This document shows positions 51,161 through 59,312 of a stretch of 60,337 nt of DNA, piece after piece. The notes under the pieces are model-generated. The model had not been told where the DNA came from. It saw only the letters and a list, made by a program, of their open reading frames with translations, and ran no database searches. Source of the DNA: COMBO-56-21 sp038852315 (GTDB lineage Archaea > Thermoplasmatota > Thermoplasmata > UBA10834); NCBI GenBank assembly GCA_038852315.1, contig JAWCKF010000008.1, positions 1 through 60,337 on the forward strand, read 5' to 3'. How positions within the stretch are numbered: position 1 is the stretch's first letter; each line of letters opens with the position of its first letter. The position numbers and the translations under genes were made by a program.

Positions 51161-52012
51161 TCAAAAGCTGTCGAGGGTGACCCTCGGCACGGCCTGTTGC
51201 GTTTCGGTCCCTTCTGTGACCCACTTCCAATAGTTCTTCGGCAAATCAACTCCGCTATATGCCCTGTCTTTCTTAGACTCCATGTGCTTGAGGTCCCTCA
51301 GTAGCATCCAGTATCTCGCCGCGTCCTTTCTGCCTATTCTCTGCGGGAACTTCTTGCGCTCGTCGACCAAGACCTCGTCCTTGTACAATATATGGGCGTG
51401 CTCGTCGTCCAGGATGACGATCGAATAACCCGGAAAGCGCCTCGCGTAGTGCCGCAGGACGAGGTCGATGATGTTGTGCTCGAAGCTGGCCCTGGCGATG
51501 ACCGCCTTATTGGCCTCGTCTCTGGTGAACGCCAGGAACTGCCTCGCCCGCCTGAACTCCGCCGTCACGCGCCTGACCCGGTCCTTCATCTCCTTCGCCT
51601 CTGGCGTGTTCTGGGCGAGGTAATGCTTCGTCCCCGCGCGCTCGATTTGTGCCAGGACAGTGAAGATCAGCTGGAACCTGTCTAGCGATTTGAACCTGGA
51701 AGCCCAGAACATCTCGTCCTCCATGATCTCCCAGAGTTTTGGGTCCTCGAGGAAGTCAAGCCCTCCGTGCTTCTCCTTGTACTTGGCATACATCTCGTCG
51801 TAATCGAGAGCGTCAGCGTTCACATGCTCGTCGAAGAAGAACCTCTTCCCCGGGGAGTCCTCAATCGGTCTAGCGCCTAGGACCCTGCTAGCTATGAACG
51901 CCTTCAGCATGGACTGTGGGACCGGCTTGAACAACACCAGCATCGTCTGACCGTCAGCGGGCTGAATTATGCTCACGTCGAGATTAAAGCTTCGTTCGGC
52001 CGTAGCGGACAA
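51161..52012 (-). CDS. DUF4130-like protein
   Basis: A 283-residue protein whose second half resembles DUF4130: RRVTAEFRRARQFLAFTRDEANKAVIARASFEHNIIDLVLRHYARRFPGYSIVILDD followed by DEHAHILYKDE is the core pattern (shown here only as a description of residues about 147-215). DUF4130 proteins usually pair with a radical SAM partner and are suspected in nucleic-acid repair or modification; no such partner is in the window. The start is TTG with only weak upstream purines, so the N-terminus is uncertain. A glycosylase-like role is inference. Confidence 0.6.
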   Translation of the reverse strand: MSATAERSFNLDVSIIQPADGQTMLVLFKPVPQSMLKAFIASRVLGARPIEDSPGKRFFFDEHVNADALDYDEMYAKYKEKHGGLDFLEDPKLWEIMEDEMFWASRFKSLDRFQLIFTVLAQIERAGTKHYLAQNTPEAKEMKDRVRRVTAEFRRARQFLAFTRDEANKAVIARASFEHNIIDLVLRHYARRFPGYSIVILDDEHAHILYKDEVLVDERKKFPQRIGRKDAARYWMLLRDLKHMESKKDRAYSGVDLPKNYWKWVTEGTETQQAVPRVTLDSF

Positions 52013-52155
52013 CTACGCCGTGTGAGGCCGAGTCGTAGCATCCCTCTTCGCACTGATTCATCTTGCTTGACGATGTTGGCATTGTCACACTGTGCCCGCC
52101 CGCGCCTGACACCCTGGAAAAAGACTATCTATCGCTTCCCGCATGAGAAGACCGC

Positions 52156-54309
52156 TTGAACCGACCTTCTGAGGAAAGATCGCGCAAGGGCGACAGAAAG
52201 CCATCACGCCGCGTCATTCAGGAGGGCGTGGCGCTGTTTGAGAGGGCGAACGCCGAGTACGATGCAAGGAGGTACGAATCAGCCCTCGAGCTCTATGACA
52301 GAGCCCTCGATCTCGGACTGGCCAACGAGGTGATATACAACAACAAGGGCACAGCGCTGGACGCCCTCGGAAGGTTCCAGGAGGCAATCGAGTGTTACAA
52401 GAAGGCTACCTCGCTGAATCCGTCATACGAGCTTGCCTGGCACAACCTGGGCAACTGCCTCTATGCCCTCGGCCTGCCGTTCGACTCGGCCCAGGCTTAT
52501 TCGAAGGCCGCCAGGCTAAACCCCAAGCGCAGGGAGAACTGGTACGGCCTCGCGGCCTCCCTCGCACGGGCCGGCCGGAGGAAGGCAGCCGCTAGCGCGA
52601 TAGAACGGCTCGGTGACTTCGCCAAGGATGATCCGAGGGTCCTCCTACTGCAATCCGACCTCTACCTCGAGGCCGGTCTGCCAGAGAAGGCCCTCGAGAA
52701 GGTGGAGGAATTCGTAAAGCAACATCCGGACGATCCCGACGGCTATGTCCGTCTTGGTAACGTGGCCCACGAGCTGGGAGAGTACAACCGAGCGGTGTTC
52801 GCCTTTGGGAAGGCGCTCGAGTTTAGACCAGAGGACAAGGAGATCTGGAACAATCTCGGGTACACGTGCTTCTCGAAGGGGTATCTCGACAAGGCCCACG
52901 AGTGCTTCGACAGGGCGATATCTCTGGATCCGCGATACAAGCAGGCGTGGTACAACAAGGGTTACGCTTACCACGGCGCTGACATGCTTGAGGAGGCCGT
53001 GAGCTGCTACCAGCGCGCGATAGCGATAGACCCCGCGGACCGGGTGGTTTGGAACAACCTCGGCAACGCGCTATACAACCTCGGAAGGTATGTCGAATCC
53101 ATTCCAAAGTTCGTCGAGGCCCTCCGGATAGACCCGGACTACGAGATCGCATGGAACAACATCGGGAACGCCCTTGAGAAGATAGGTGCCTATGCTGAAG
53201 CCATACCCTACCACGACAGGTCGCTCGAGATCAGCCCCAGGTTCGACTATGCCATGTTTGCGAAGGGCGTCTGTAAGGCTAACATCGGAAAGGTCGAGGA
53301 AGGCTATGACCTCATCCTCGAGTCGCTCGACATAAACCCCTCATATGATGAGGCGTGGAGGGCTAAGGCGAAAGTCGCGGGGCAGATGGGAAGATGGGAT
53401 GAGGCGGTCGCAGCCATAGAGCAGGCGCTCGCGATCAACCCTGAGTTCGATCAGGGGTGGGCAGACCGAGGCGAACTTCTCCTTCGTGTGGGAGACTATG
53501 AGGGCGCGCAAGCCTCTTTCGAGATGGCGCTCAAGTGCCTGTCGGCGGTCAACGCAAGCATCCCGAGCGGCCTGGCGGCGCTCATCCGCAAGGGGGATCT
53601 CCTGGTCAGGCTCGGCAGGTTCGAGGAGGCGCTGATGAGTTACGAGTCTGCGGCGCTGTCGAAGAGGGCGGCCGCTCAGAGCATACCAAAGGCCCTCAGG
53701 GTCCGCTCGCTGCTCGGCAGGTACGAGATTCCAAGGGCGCTGAGGGAGGTGATCGAGTCCTCGAATGATCCCAAGGCGCTCGCGAGCTACGCCGAGTTCC
53801 TCATGGATGCGGGGGAACACTCGGCCGCAGAGAGGGTCATCCGGTCGATGGCGGACACGGCCGCCGGGAAGGAGGAGTTGACCGCGAGGGCCAGAGCGAG
53901 GATGTTGGCGGGCGATGCCAAGGGTGCCGTTGAGCTTCTCTCTTTCGCGCCGAGCGAGGACGGGGTGCCCGTCGAGCTCGAGGGCGAGTTCAGGGAACAG
54001 ATGGGTGATCTCAAAGGTGCGCTGGAGGTCTACCTCCGGACGCTCGAGAGGTGTCCGGACAGCATGTCTGCTGCAGTCGGCCTGGCCAGGGTAAGGTTGA
54101 AGCTACGCCAGCACAGGGAGGCCCTCCGGGCGTCCGACTACGCCATAGGCATCGACGAGAGGGACTGGGAGCCGCATCTGATAAAGTCGCTCGCATTCAG
54201 GTCCATCGGGGATGAGAAGCATGCCGATGAAGAGCTGGCCCACGCCTCAGCCAGGCTCTCGGCAGCTGGGATGGATATTGACGCGGTGACGCCGAGGGTG
54301 AACCCTTGA
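52156..54309 (+). CDS. TPR-repeat protein
   Basis: A 717-residue protein with about fifteen or more tetratricopeptide repeats from residue 20 to about 500, the clearest being WNNLGNALYNLGRYVES and WYNKGYAYHGADMLEEA. The last 200 residues are more diverged helical repeats. No zinc or membrane segment. The start is TTG; an ATG at 52143 is in another frame and stops quickly. It overlaps the PUA gene start by 4 bases, so the two are co-translated. It is probably an adaptor; targets are unknown. Confidence 0.85.
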   Translation: MNRPSEERSRKGDRKPSRRVIQEGVALFERANAEYDARRYESALELYDRALDLGLANEVIYNNKGTALDALGRFQEAIECYKKATSLNPSYELAWHNLGNCLYALGLPFDSAQAYSKAARLNPKRRENWYGLAASLARAGRRKAAASAIERLGDFAKDDPRVLLLQSDLYLEAGLPEKALEKVEEFVKQHPDDPDGYVRLGNVAHELGEYNRAVFAFGKALEFRPEDKEIWNNLGYTCFSKGYLDKAHECFDRAISLDPRYKQAWYNKGYAYHGADMLEEAVSCYQRAIAIDPADRVVWNNLGNALYNLGRYVESIPKFVEALRIDPDYEIAWNNIGNALEKIGAYAEAIPYHDRSLEISPRFDYAMFAKGVCKANIGKVEEGYDLILESLDINPSYDEAWRAKAKVAGQMGRWDEAVAAIEQALAINPEFDQGWADRGELLLRVGDYEGAQASFEMALKCLSAVNASIPSGLAALIRKGDLLVRLGRFEEALMSYESAALSKRAAAQSIPKALRVRSLLGRYEIPRALREVIESSNDPKALASYAEFLMDAGEHSAAERVIRSMADTAAGKEELTARARARMLAGDAKGAVELLSFAPSEDGVPVELEGEFREQMGDLKGALEVYLRTLERCPDSMSAAVGLARVRLKLRQHREALRASDYAIGIDERDWEPHLIKSLAFRSIGDEKHADEELAHASARLSAAGMDIDAVTPRVNP

Positions 54310-54824
54310 CCGAATTCAGGTTTCGAAAGCGCCACAGGCTCAGGCAGAAGGAGGTGGCGGCGATGGCCGAGCGCATAAGCTCTGAGCTGGGGACATCTGT
54401 GTTCGGCGACATCATCGACATCGACCTGGCCGAGGGCCCGGGGCTCGACGCAGTCTATGTTGGCGGCAAGATCCTCGCCCTCGTAGTGGATGGTGTGCCA
54501 TTCTTGACGGTTCGAGGGCTCCTGGCCTACGGCGCGTCGAAGAGATATGTGACAGTGGACATGGGCGCCGTCAGGTTCGTGTACAACGGGGCTGACGTCA
54601 TGGGCCCCGGCATAGTGGACTGCGATCCCGACATCCAGGTTGGAGACCTCGTGTGGGTCAGGGACGTGAACAACAAGCGTCCACTGGCTGTGGGAAAGGC
54701 GCTGATGTCCGGAAGGGAGATGCTCGCGAAGCCGAAGGGCAAGGCGGTGAAGTCCATCCACCACGTGGGCGACAGGATATGGGCCTTGGACGAGCCGCAA
54801 GACGAAGGCGCGCGAAAGCCCTGA
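54306..54824 (+). CDS. PUA-domain RNA-binding protein (MCT-1-like)
   Basis: A 172-residue protein. The C-terminal PUA domain (about 80-160) has GAVRFVYNGADVMGPGIVDCDPDIQVGDLVWVRD, the classic PUA signature. The N-terminal pre-PUA domain matches the archaeal COG2016 type related to MCT-1/DENR. Such proteins bind RNA or ribosomes, possibly in translation initiation or recycling. Its TTG start overlaps the stop of the TPR gene (TTGA). Confidence 0.85.
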   Translation: MTEFRFRKRHRLRQKEVAAMAERISSELGTSVFGDIIDIDLAEGPGLDAVYVGGKILALVVDGVPFLTVRGLLAYGASKRYVTVDMGAVRFVYNGADVMGPGIVDCDPDIQVGDLVWVRDVNNKRPLAVGKALMSGREMLAKPKGKAVKSIHHVGDRIWALDEPQDEGARKP

Positions 54825-54843
54825 GATGCGCGCTCATTACATG

Positions 54844-54868
54844 ATAGCTCTCTCGTCATAGCTCTCTC
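54844..54868. repeat. 11-bp direct repeat ATAGCTCTCTC, two copies
   Basis: Copies at 54844-54854 and 54858-54868 are 14 bases apart, 30-50 bases upstream of the sepF TATA-like box. A possible operator. Confidence 0.4.
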
Positions 54869-54897
54869 CTGCACCTCATCTGGCCCGCCACAACAGC

Positions 54898-54907
54898 ATT
54901 TATATCC
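54898..54907 (+). promoter_or_regulatory. TATA-like box of sepF
   Basis: ATTTATATCC-like element centred about 40 bases before the chosen GTG. It argues against the more upstream GTG at 54915, which would precede the predicted transcription start. Confidence 0.55.
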
Positions 54908-54941
54908 GGACAACGTGATTACCGCGTCCGAGGGATGCACG

Positions 54942-55337
54942 GTGACGATTCTGAAGAAGAAGGTGATTCCTGGCGCAGACGAGGCCGCCCCCAAGGAATC
55001 GATGGCTGCGGAGCAGTACATCGATCTGACGGACATGGTCTTCGAGGACGAGGGCCTGATGGGTCCCGAGGGGGCACAGACGGTGGTCAAGGTGGGCGAG
55101 ATATTCAGGTACGACGACCTCTCGCTGCTCACCAACGAGGTGTACAACGGCAACATCGTCGTCATCGACTACACCTCTGTGGCGAATGACGACCTCACCA
55201 TGAAGAGGATAACCGCCGAGCTGAAGAACGTGGCCCGCGATGTCAACGGAGACGTCGCTGGCATAGGGAAGAACCTGCTGATGGTCACTCCCAGGGCAAT
55301 CAAGATAGACAGGAACAAGATCAAGGGCGCGTTCTGA
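54942..55337 (+). CDS. sepF: SepF-like cell division protein
   Basis: A 131-residue protein of the SepF family, which anchors FtsZ to the membrane. The C-terminal half (about 50-130) matches the SepF core: a first strand, EVYNGNIVVIDYTSVANDD and a final GIGKNLLMVTP strand. The N-terminus TILKKK is short and could be the amphipathic anchor. The GTG start is chosen from GAGGGA at 6 bases and the TATA-like box. No ftsZ gene is in the window. Confidence 0.85.
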   Translation: MTILKKKVIPGADEAAPKESMAAEQYIDLTDMVFEDEGLMGPEGAQTVVKVGEIFRYDDLSLLTNEVYNGNIVVIDYTSVANDDLTMKRITAELKNVARDVNGDVAGIGKNLLMVTPRAIKIDRNKIKGAF

Positions 55338-55373
55338 TGGCGCCCGTTCTACCTCGCGGCTTTGCGAGATAGG

Positions 55374-56099
55374 CTACTCCGCTATCGGCGTAGTCGCCAT
55401 GAACTGGCCGTCCCTGAACAGCAGCGTCAGGTAGCCGTGGTGTATCTTCGAGTGCCTCATCTTGACGGCTCTGATCCTCAGCTGGACGTCCACCTCGCCC
55501 ACGTCCACGAACTTCAGCAGTATGGTGCCGTCCGCGAGGAAGTCCTCGTGGTAGGGGCCGAAGGCGTTCCCGTCGGCCTGCGTCTCAGATATCAGGAAGG
55601 TCGTCACGCCGAGCCTCTTCAGGAATCCGAAGAAGTGGAACAGCTCCTGTCGCGGGTTGGTGATGGACGCAAGCGAGTAGATGGCGGTCAGCGAGTCTAT
55701 GACGACGATCTCGACGCCTTCGTTCTCCACCTTCTTCCTGAGGTACTCCTTCAGTATCTTGAACCAGTCCCTGCCGACGTCGGCGTCAGTGTGCTCCAGC
55801 CTCAGCCTGCCTATGTCCACTATGAAGAACTTGCTCTCGTCGACCGTGCCGAGCCCCATATACTGCATGCCTGCCAGGAGGCTCTCCTTGCTCTCCTCGA
55901 TGCTTATGTAAAGGACGTTGACGCCGCGCCTCTTCACATTGTTGCTTAGTATGCTGAGAGCGAGCGATGACTTCATCGTCCCAGGCGTGCCGGCCAGGAG
56001 CACGACGTGCCCCTTCTTGATGCCACCGCCGATCTTGCTGTCGAAGCCGTCTATGTATGTCTGAATCCTGTCCGAACTCTCGGTCTGCGCGGACTCCAT
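55374..56099 (-). CDS. KaiC/RAD55-like ATPase
   Basis: A 241-residue single-domain RecA-superfamily ATPase. Walker A is GTPGTMKSS (Lys present, Met where Gly is usual), the catalytic-Glu strand is YISIEESKESL, and Walker B is IVVIDSLTAIY. The C-terminal strand RIRAVKMRHSKI is KaiC-like. It converges with sepF 36 bases away. It is probably a signalling or regulatory ATPase. It is the third KaiC-like gene in the window. Confidence 0.82.
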   Translation of the reverse strand: MESAQTESSDRIQTYIDGFDSKIGGGIKKGHVVLLAGTPGTMKSSLALSILSNNVKRRGVNVLYISIEESKESLLAGMQYMGLGTVDESKFFIVDIGRLRLEHTDADVGRDWFKILKEYLRKKVENEGVEIVVIDSLTAIYSLASITNPRQELFHFFGFLKRLGVTTFLISETQADGNAFGPYHEDFLADGTILLKFVDVGEVDVQLRIRAVKMRHSKIHHGYLTLLFRDGQFMATTPIAE

Positions 56100-56252
56100 C
56101 AGAAGTCCTCCTCGGCCTGCTCAGACCATCCTCATGCCCCTGGGTTTTTAAAAGGGTTTGGCTATCGTTATCAGATTCAAGAATGACTCTGGATTGGTGT
56201 GGTTCAGGTCAGGCGCACTTGTCTTCTGCTATGCACGGCGGGCAATCAACAT

Positions 56253-56262
56253 ACTTATATCG
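56253..56262 (+). promoter_or_regulatory. TATA-like box of the HD hydrolase gene
   Basis: ACTTATATCG is centred about 27 bases before GTG 56284, which would make a leaderless start there. GTG 56272 is an alternative start. Confidence 0.45.
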
Positions 56263-56271
56263 CGAGCAACA

Positions 56272-57591
56272 GTGTCGAGGTTCGTGCCTGACCACAAATT
56301 CGTTCACGACTCGGTCCATGGGAGCATAAGGCTCGAGGGCGTCGCTCTCGCGCTGCTGGAGGCACCCGAGCTCCAGAGGCTCCACAGCATCCATCAGCTC
56401 GGGCTCGCGTATCTCGTTTACCCGGGAGCAAACCACACGAGGTTCGAGCACTCCCTGGGCACATTCGCAGTCGCCAGGAAGATGTCGTCCTCGTTGAGGC
56501 TCGACCCTGAAGAGGCCAGGCTCGTCGAGTGCGCAGCGTTCCTTCACGACATCGGGCACCTGCCCTACTCGCACACCCTGGAGTTCGCCCTGCATCACCG
56601 GTTCGGCATAGACCACGCGGAGATAAGCAGGAGGCTCATAAAAGGCGAGGAGAGTGTGCTGAGCGACCGCGAGAAGGATATACTGGGCAGGACGAGGACG
56701 ATACCTGAGATTCTGGAAGCGGCGGAAGTCGACCCCAAGGAGGTCGCGTCTCTGCTCGAAGGGAAGCCACCAGCAGAAGGGGCCAGATTCTTCCAGCGTC
56801 AGAGGGGCCAGAGACACTTCAATGAGAAGCGTTACATGCATCAGATGATAAACGGCCCAGTCGACGCGGACCAGCTCGACTATCTCAAGAGGGATTCGCA
56901 CTACACTGGCGTGGCCTACGGCGTAATTGACACCGACAGATTGCTCGGGACCATCGAGATCTTCAACGGCGACCTGGTGGTGGACAAGAGCGGCGTGAGT
57001 GCTGTCGAGGGGATACTCGTTGCCCGCGCGCTCATGTTCACATCCGTGTATCTGCATAGGACCGTGCGGATATCCGAGCTGATGCTCGCCAAGGCCGTCG
57101 AGGAGCTGGAGGAGGACGAGGTGAGGAGTCTTCATGCCATGACCGATGCCAGCCTCCTCGCTCTCCTCGCTTCGAAGGGTGGATACTCAGAGGAGATCGC
57201 CGTACTGATAAAGTACAGAAAGCTCTACAAGAGGGCATACAGCGTGCAGGCGTCCGACCTATCAGAAGAGGGATGGGAACTCGTCGAGCGACTCGGCTCG
57301 ATGGCCCGCAGGAGGTCTGCAGAGGCGGAGATCGCCAGGAAGGCGGGCGTCCCGGAGGGCTCGGTGATCATAGACGTCCCATCGGGCGAGCTGGCGATCT
57401 CCGAGCCGAGGATATCGCTAACTGATGTGCGAGTCCTGGATGACGGCAGAGTCCGCCTTCTCTCGAGGATAAGTCCCCTTGCGCAGTCGCTACACACGAG
57501 GAGGACGCACACATACGCGCTCATGGTCGCTTGCCCCGCAAAGCACCGGGAAAAGGTCGCCCGGGCGGCTGCGAGGGTGGTCGGGCTCTAG
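56272..57591 (+). CDS. HD-domain phosphohydrolase
   Basis: A 439-residue HD-superfamily hydrolase of the dNTPase/SAMHD1-like group. HDSVHGSI at the start, RFEHSLGTFAVARKM, the metal motif FLHDIGHLPYSHTLE and the later DADQLDYLKRDSHYTG are family signatures. It probably hydrolyses dNTPs or other nucleotides, but allosteric residues cannot be judged. The start is either GTG 56272 or GTG 56284; an open frame begins at 56158 but its first codons look non-coding. It overlaps the convergent rtcB by four bases. Confidence 0.88.
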   Translation: MSRFVPDHKFVHDSVHGSIRLEGVALALLEAPELQRLHSIHQLGLAYLVYPGANHTRFEHSLGTFAVARKMSSSLRLDPEEARLVECAAFLHDIGHLPYSHTLEFALHHRFGIDHAEISRRLIKGEESVLSDREKDILGRTRTIPEILEAAEVDPKEVASLLEGKPPAEGARFFQRQRGQRHFNEKRYMHQMINGPVDADQLDYLKRDSHYTGVAYGVIDTDRLLGTIEIFNGDLVVDKSGVSAVEGILVARALMFTSVYLHRTVRISELMLAKAVEELEEDEVRSLHAMTDASLLALLASKGGYSEEIAVLIKYRKLYKRAYSVQASDLSEEGWELVERLGSMARRRSAEAEIARKAGVPEGSVIIDVPSGELAISEPRISLTDVRVLDDGRVRLLSRISPLAQSLHTRRTHTYALMVACPAKHREKVARAAARVVGL

Positions 57592-59042
57592 CCTTTCATC
57601 ACGCCTATTGGCTTGAGCCGCGCAACCATCTTTGATATGCCCGCTCCGTGAGCCACTCTGACGACATCATCGACGTCCTTGTACGCCCCTGGCGCTTCCT
57701 CGACTATGCCGTCTCTCGAAGCCGCCCTGATGTATATCCCCCTGCTCTGGAGCAGGGAGACCACCTCGTTGGCCGAGTACCTCCTGGTAGCCGTGGTCCT
57801 GGACATGAGCCGGCCAGCCCCGTGACAAGTAGACCCGAAGGTCTCCTGCATCGCCTTTGCTGTGCCCACGAGCACGTAGCTCGCGCTGCCCATGTCACCT
57901 GGGATGAGCACGGGCTGGCCTACGGACCTGTACTTCGAGGGCACCTCCGACCTGGAGCTGTCGAACGCGCGTGTCGCGCCCTTGCGGTGCACATAGAGCT
58001 TCCTGCGCTTACCTTCGTACTGGTGCTCTTCGAGCTTGCATATGTTGTGCGCGACGTCGTAAACGCAATACAACTCCATCTCCTCGGCCTTCCTGCCCAG
58101 AGCCTTCTCGAAAGACTCCCTGACCCAGTGCAGGATCAGCTGCCTGTTGGCCCATGCGTAGTTCGCGGCCGCGCTCATCGCCTTGAAGCAGTCCTGCCCC
58201 TCGGGTGAGTTCACGGGCGCGCACGCGAGTTGTCTGTCGGGCACGGCTATACCGTACTTCCTGAGGGCTGATTCCATCGTCCTGATGTAGTCGCTGGCAA
58301 TCTGGTGGCCGCACCCTCTCGAGCCGGAGTGGATGCTCACCATGATCTGTCCTGGCGATTCTATGCCGAAGGTCTTCGCCGCTTCGTAATCGAACACTGC
58401 ATCAACCTTCTGTATCTCCAGGAAATGGTTCCCAGCGCCGAGTGTGCCAAGCTGGGGCGCACCACGCTGCTTGGCTCTCGCATCTACTTTCGAGGAATCG
58501 GCTGTCTTCATCCGACCGCCCTCTTCGCATGAGGCGAGGTCGTCCTCCCACCCGTAACCTCTTGACACCGCCCATTCTGCTCCCTCGTCGAGCACGTCGT
58601 CGATTTCCGAGCTAGTGAGCCGCAGCTTCCCCTTCTCCCCGACGCCAGAAGGCACGTTCTCGAAGATCTCGTCTATGAGCCTCTTGATGTCCTTTCCTAT
58701 CTCGGTCACAGTGAGGTTCGTGCGTACCAACTTCACACCGCAGTTGACGTCGTAACCTATCCCGCCCGGGGATATGACGCCGCGCTCAGCATCGAAGGCG
58801 GCAACACCCCCTATAGGGAAGCCATATCCCCAATGGATATCCGGCATGGCCATTGACCTGCCCACTATGCCGGGCATGCATGCCACATTAGCGGCCTGTT
58901 CAGGGGCATTGTCGGCCCTTATCGACTGGATGAGCTTGTCATCCGCGTATATGATGGCCGACGTGGACATGCACTGCTTGTAGCTCCTGGGTATCTCGAA
59001 CCTGAACTCGTCAAGCTTGTTCAGCGGCCCGGTCCATGCCAA
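57588..59042 (-). CDS. rtcB: RtcB tRNA-splicing ligase
   Basis: A 484-residue RNA ligase that joins 2',3'-cyclic phosphate and 5'-OH ends. DVNCGVKL supplies metal ligands, GAGNHFLEIQ and IHSGSRGCGHQ are in the core, and CHGAGRLMSRT holds the His that is guanylylated. No intein is present. The TTG start follows GGGGT, and a TATA-like element lies at 59075-59085. RtcB completes splicing of archaeal tRNAs such as the intron-bearing tRNA-Gly in this window. Confidence 0.96.
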   Translation of the reverse strand: MAWTGPLNKLDEFRFEIPRSYKQCMSTSAIIYADDKLIQSIRADNAPEQAANVACMPGIVGRSMAMPDIHWGYGFPIGGVAAFDAERGVISPGGIGYDVNCGVKLVRTNLTVTEIGKDIKRLIDEIFENVPSGVGEKGKLRLTSSEIDDVLDEGAEWAVSRGYGWEDDLASCEEGGRMKTADSSKVDARAKQRGAPQLGTLGAGNHFLEIQKVDAVFDYEAAKTFGIESPGQIMVSIHSGSRGCGHQIASDYIRTMESALRKYGIAVPDRQLACAPVNSPEGQDCFKAMSAAANYAWANRQLILHWVRESFEKALGRKAEEMELYCVYDVAHNICKLEEHQYEGKRRKLYVHRKGATRAFDSSRSEVPSKYRSVGQPVLIPGDMGSASYVLVGTAKAMQETFGSTCHGAGRLMSRTTATRRYSANEVVSLLQSRGIYIRAASRDGIVEEAPGAYKDVDDVVRVAHGAGISKMVARLKPIGVMKG

Positions 59043-59074
59043 TCTCGCGCACCCCAGTGCTCGACCAATGTGAG

Positions 59075-59085
59075 ACTATATTAAC
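59075..59085 (-). promoter_or_regulatory. TATA-like box of rtcB
   Basis: GTTAATATAGT on the minus strand, centred about 38 bases before the TTG start. Confidence 0.5.
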
Positions 59086-59196
59086 GTTGCTGGTGGCGTG
59101 GCCAATCTGGCTCGAAACGCTGAAGAATGACTTCCGAAGGATGGAAGCAGCGTCCGGTCGTGAGTATCGCGCTGTGCCAGGTGTATATCTGCCAGA

Positions 59197-59208
59197 TTTT
59201 ATATATAC
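59197..59208 (+). promoter_or_regulatory. TATA-like box of the last gene
   Basis: TTTTATATATAC is the strongest TATA-like run in the window. It would start transcription near 59230, leaving a leader of about 80 bases before the TTG at 59313. Confidence 0.5.
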
Positions 59209-59312
59209 CCCTGGCGCAAATAACAACAGGACAGCGCAGAATCCTGCTGGTAAACCTATCAACGCGTGCACCAGCGTTCCGACTGACCGCATCCCCCTGA
59301 GGTGTTGAGAAC

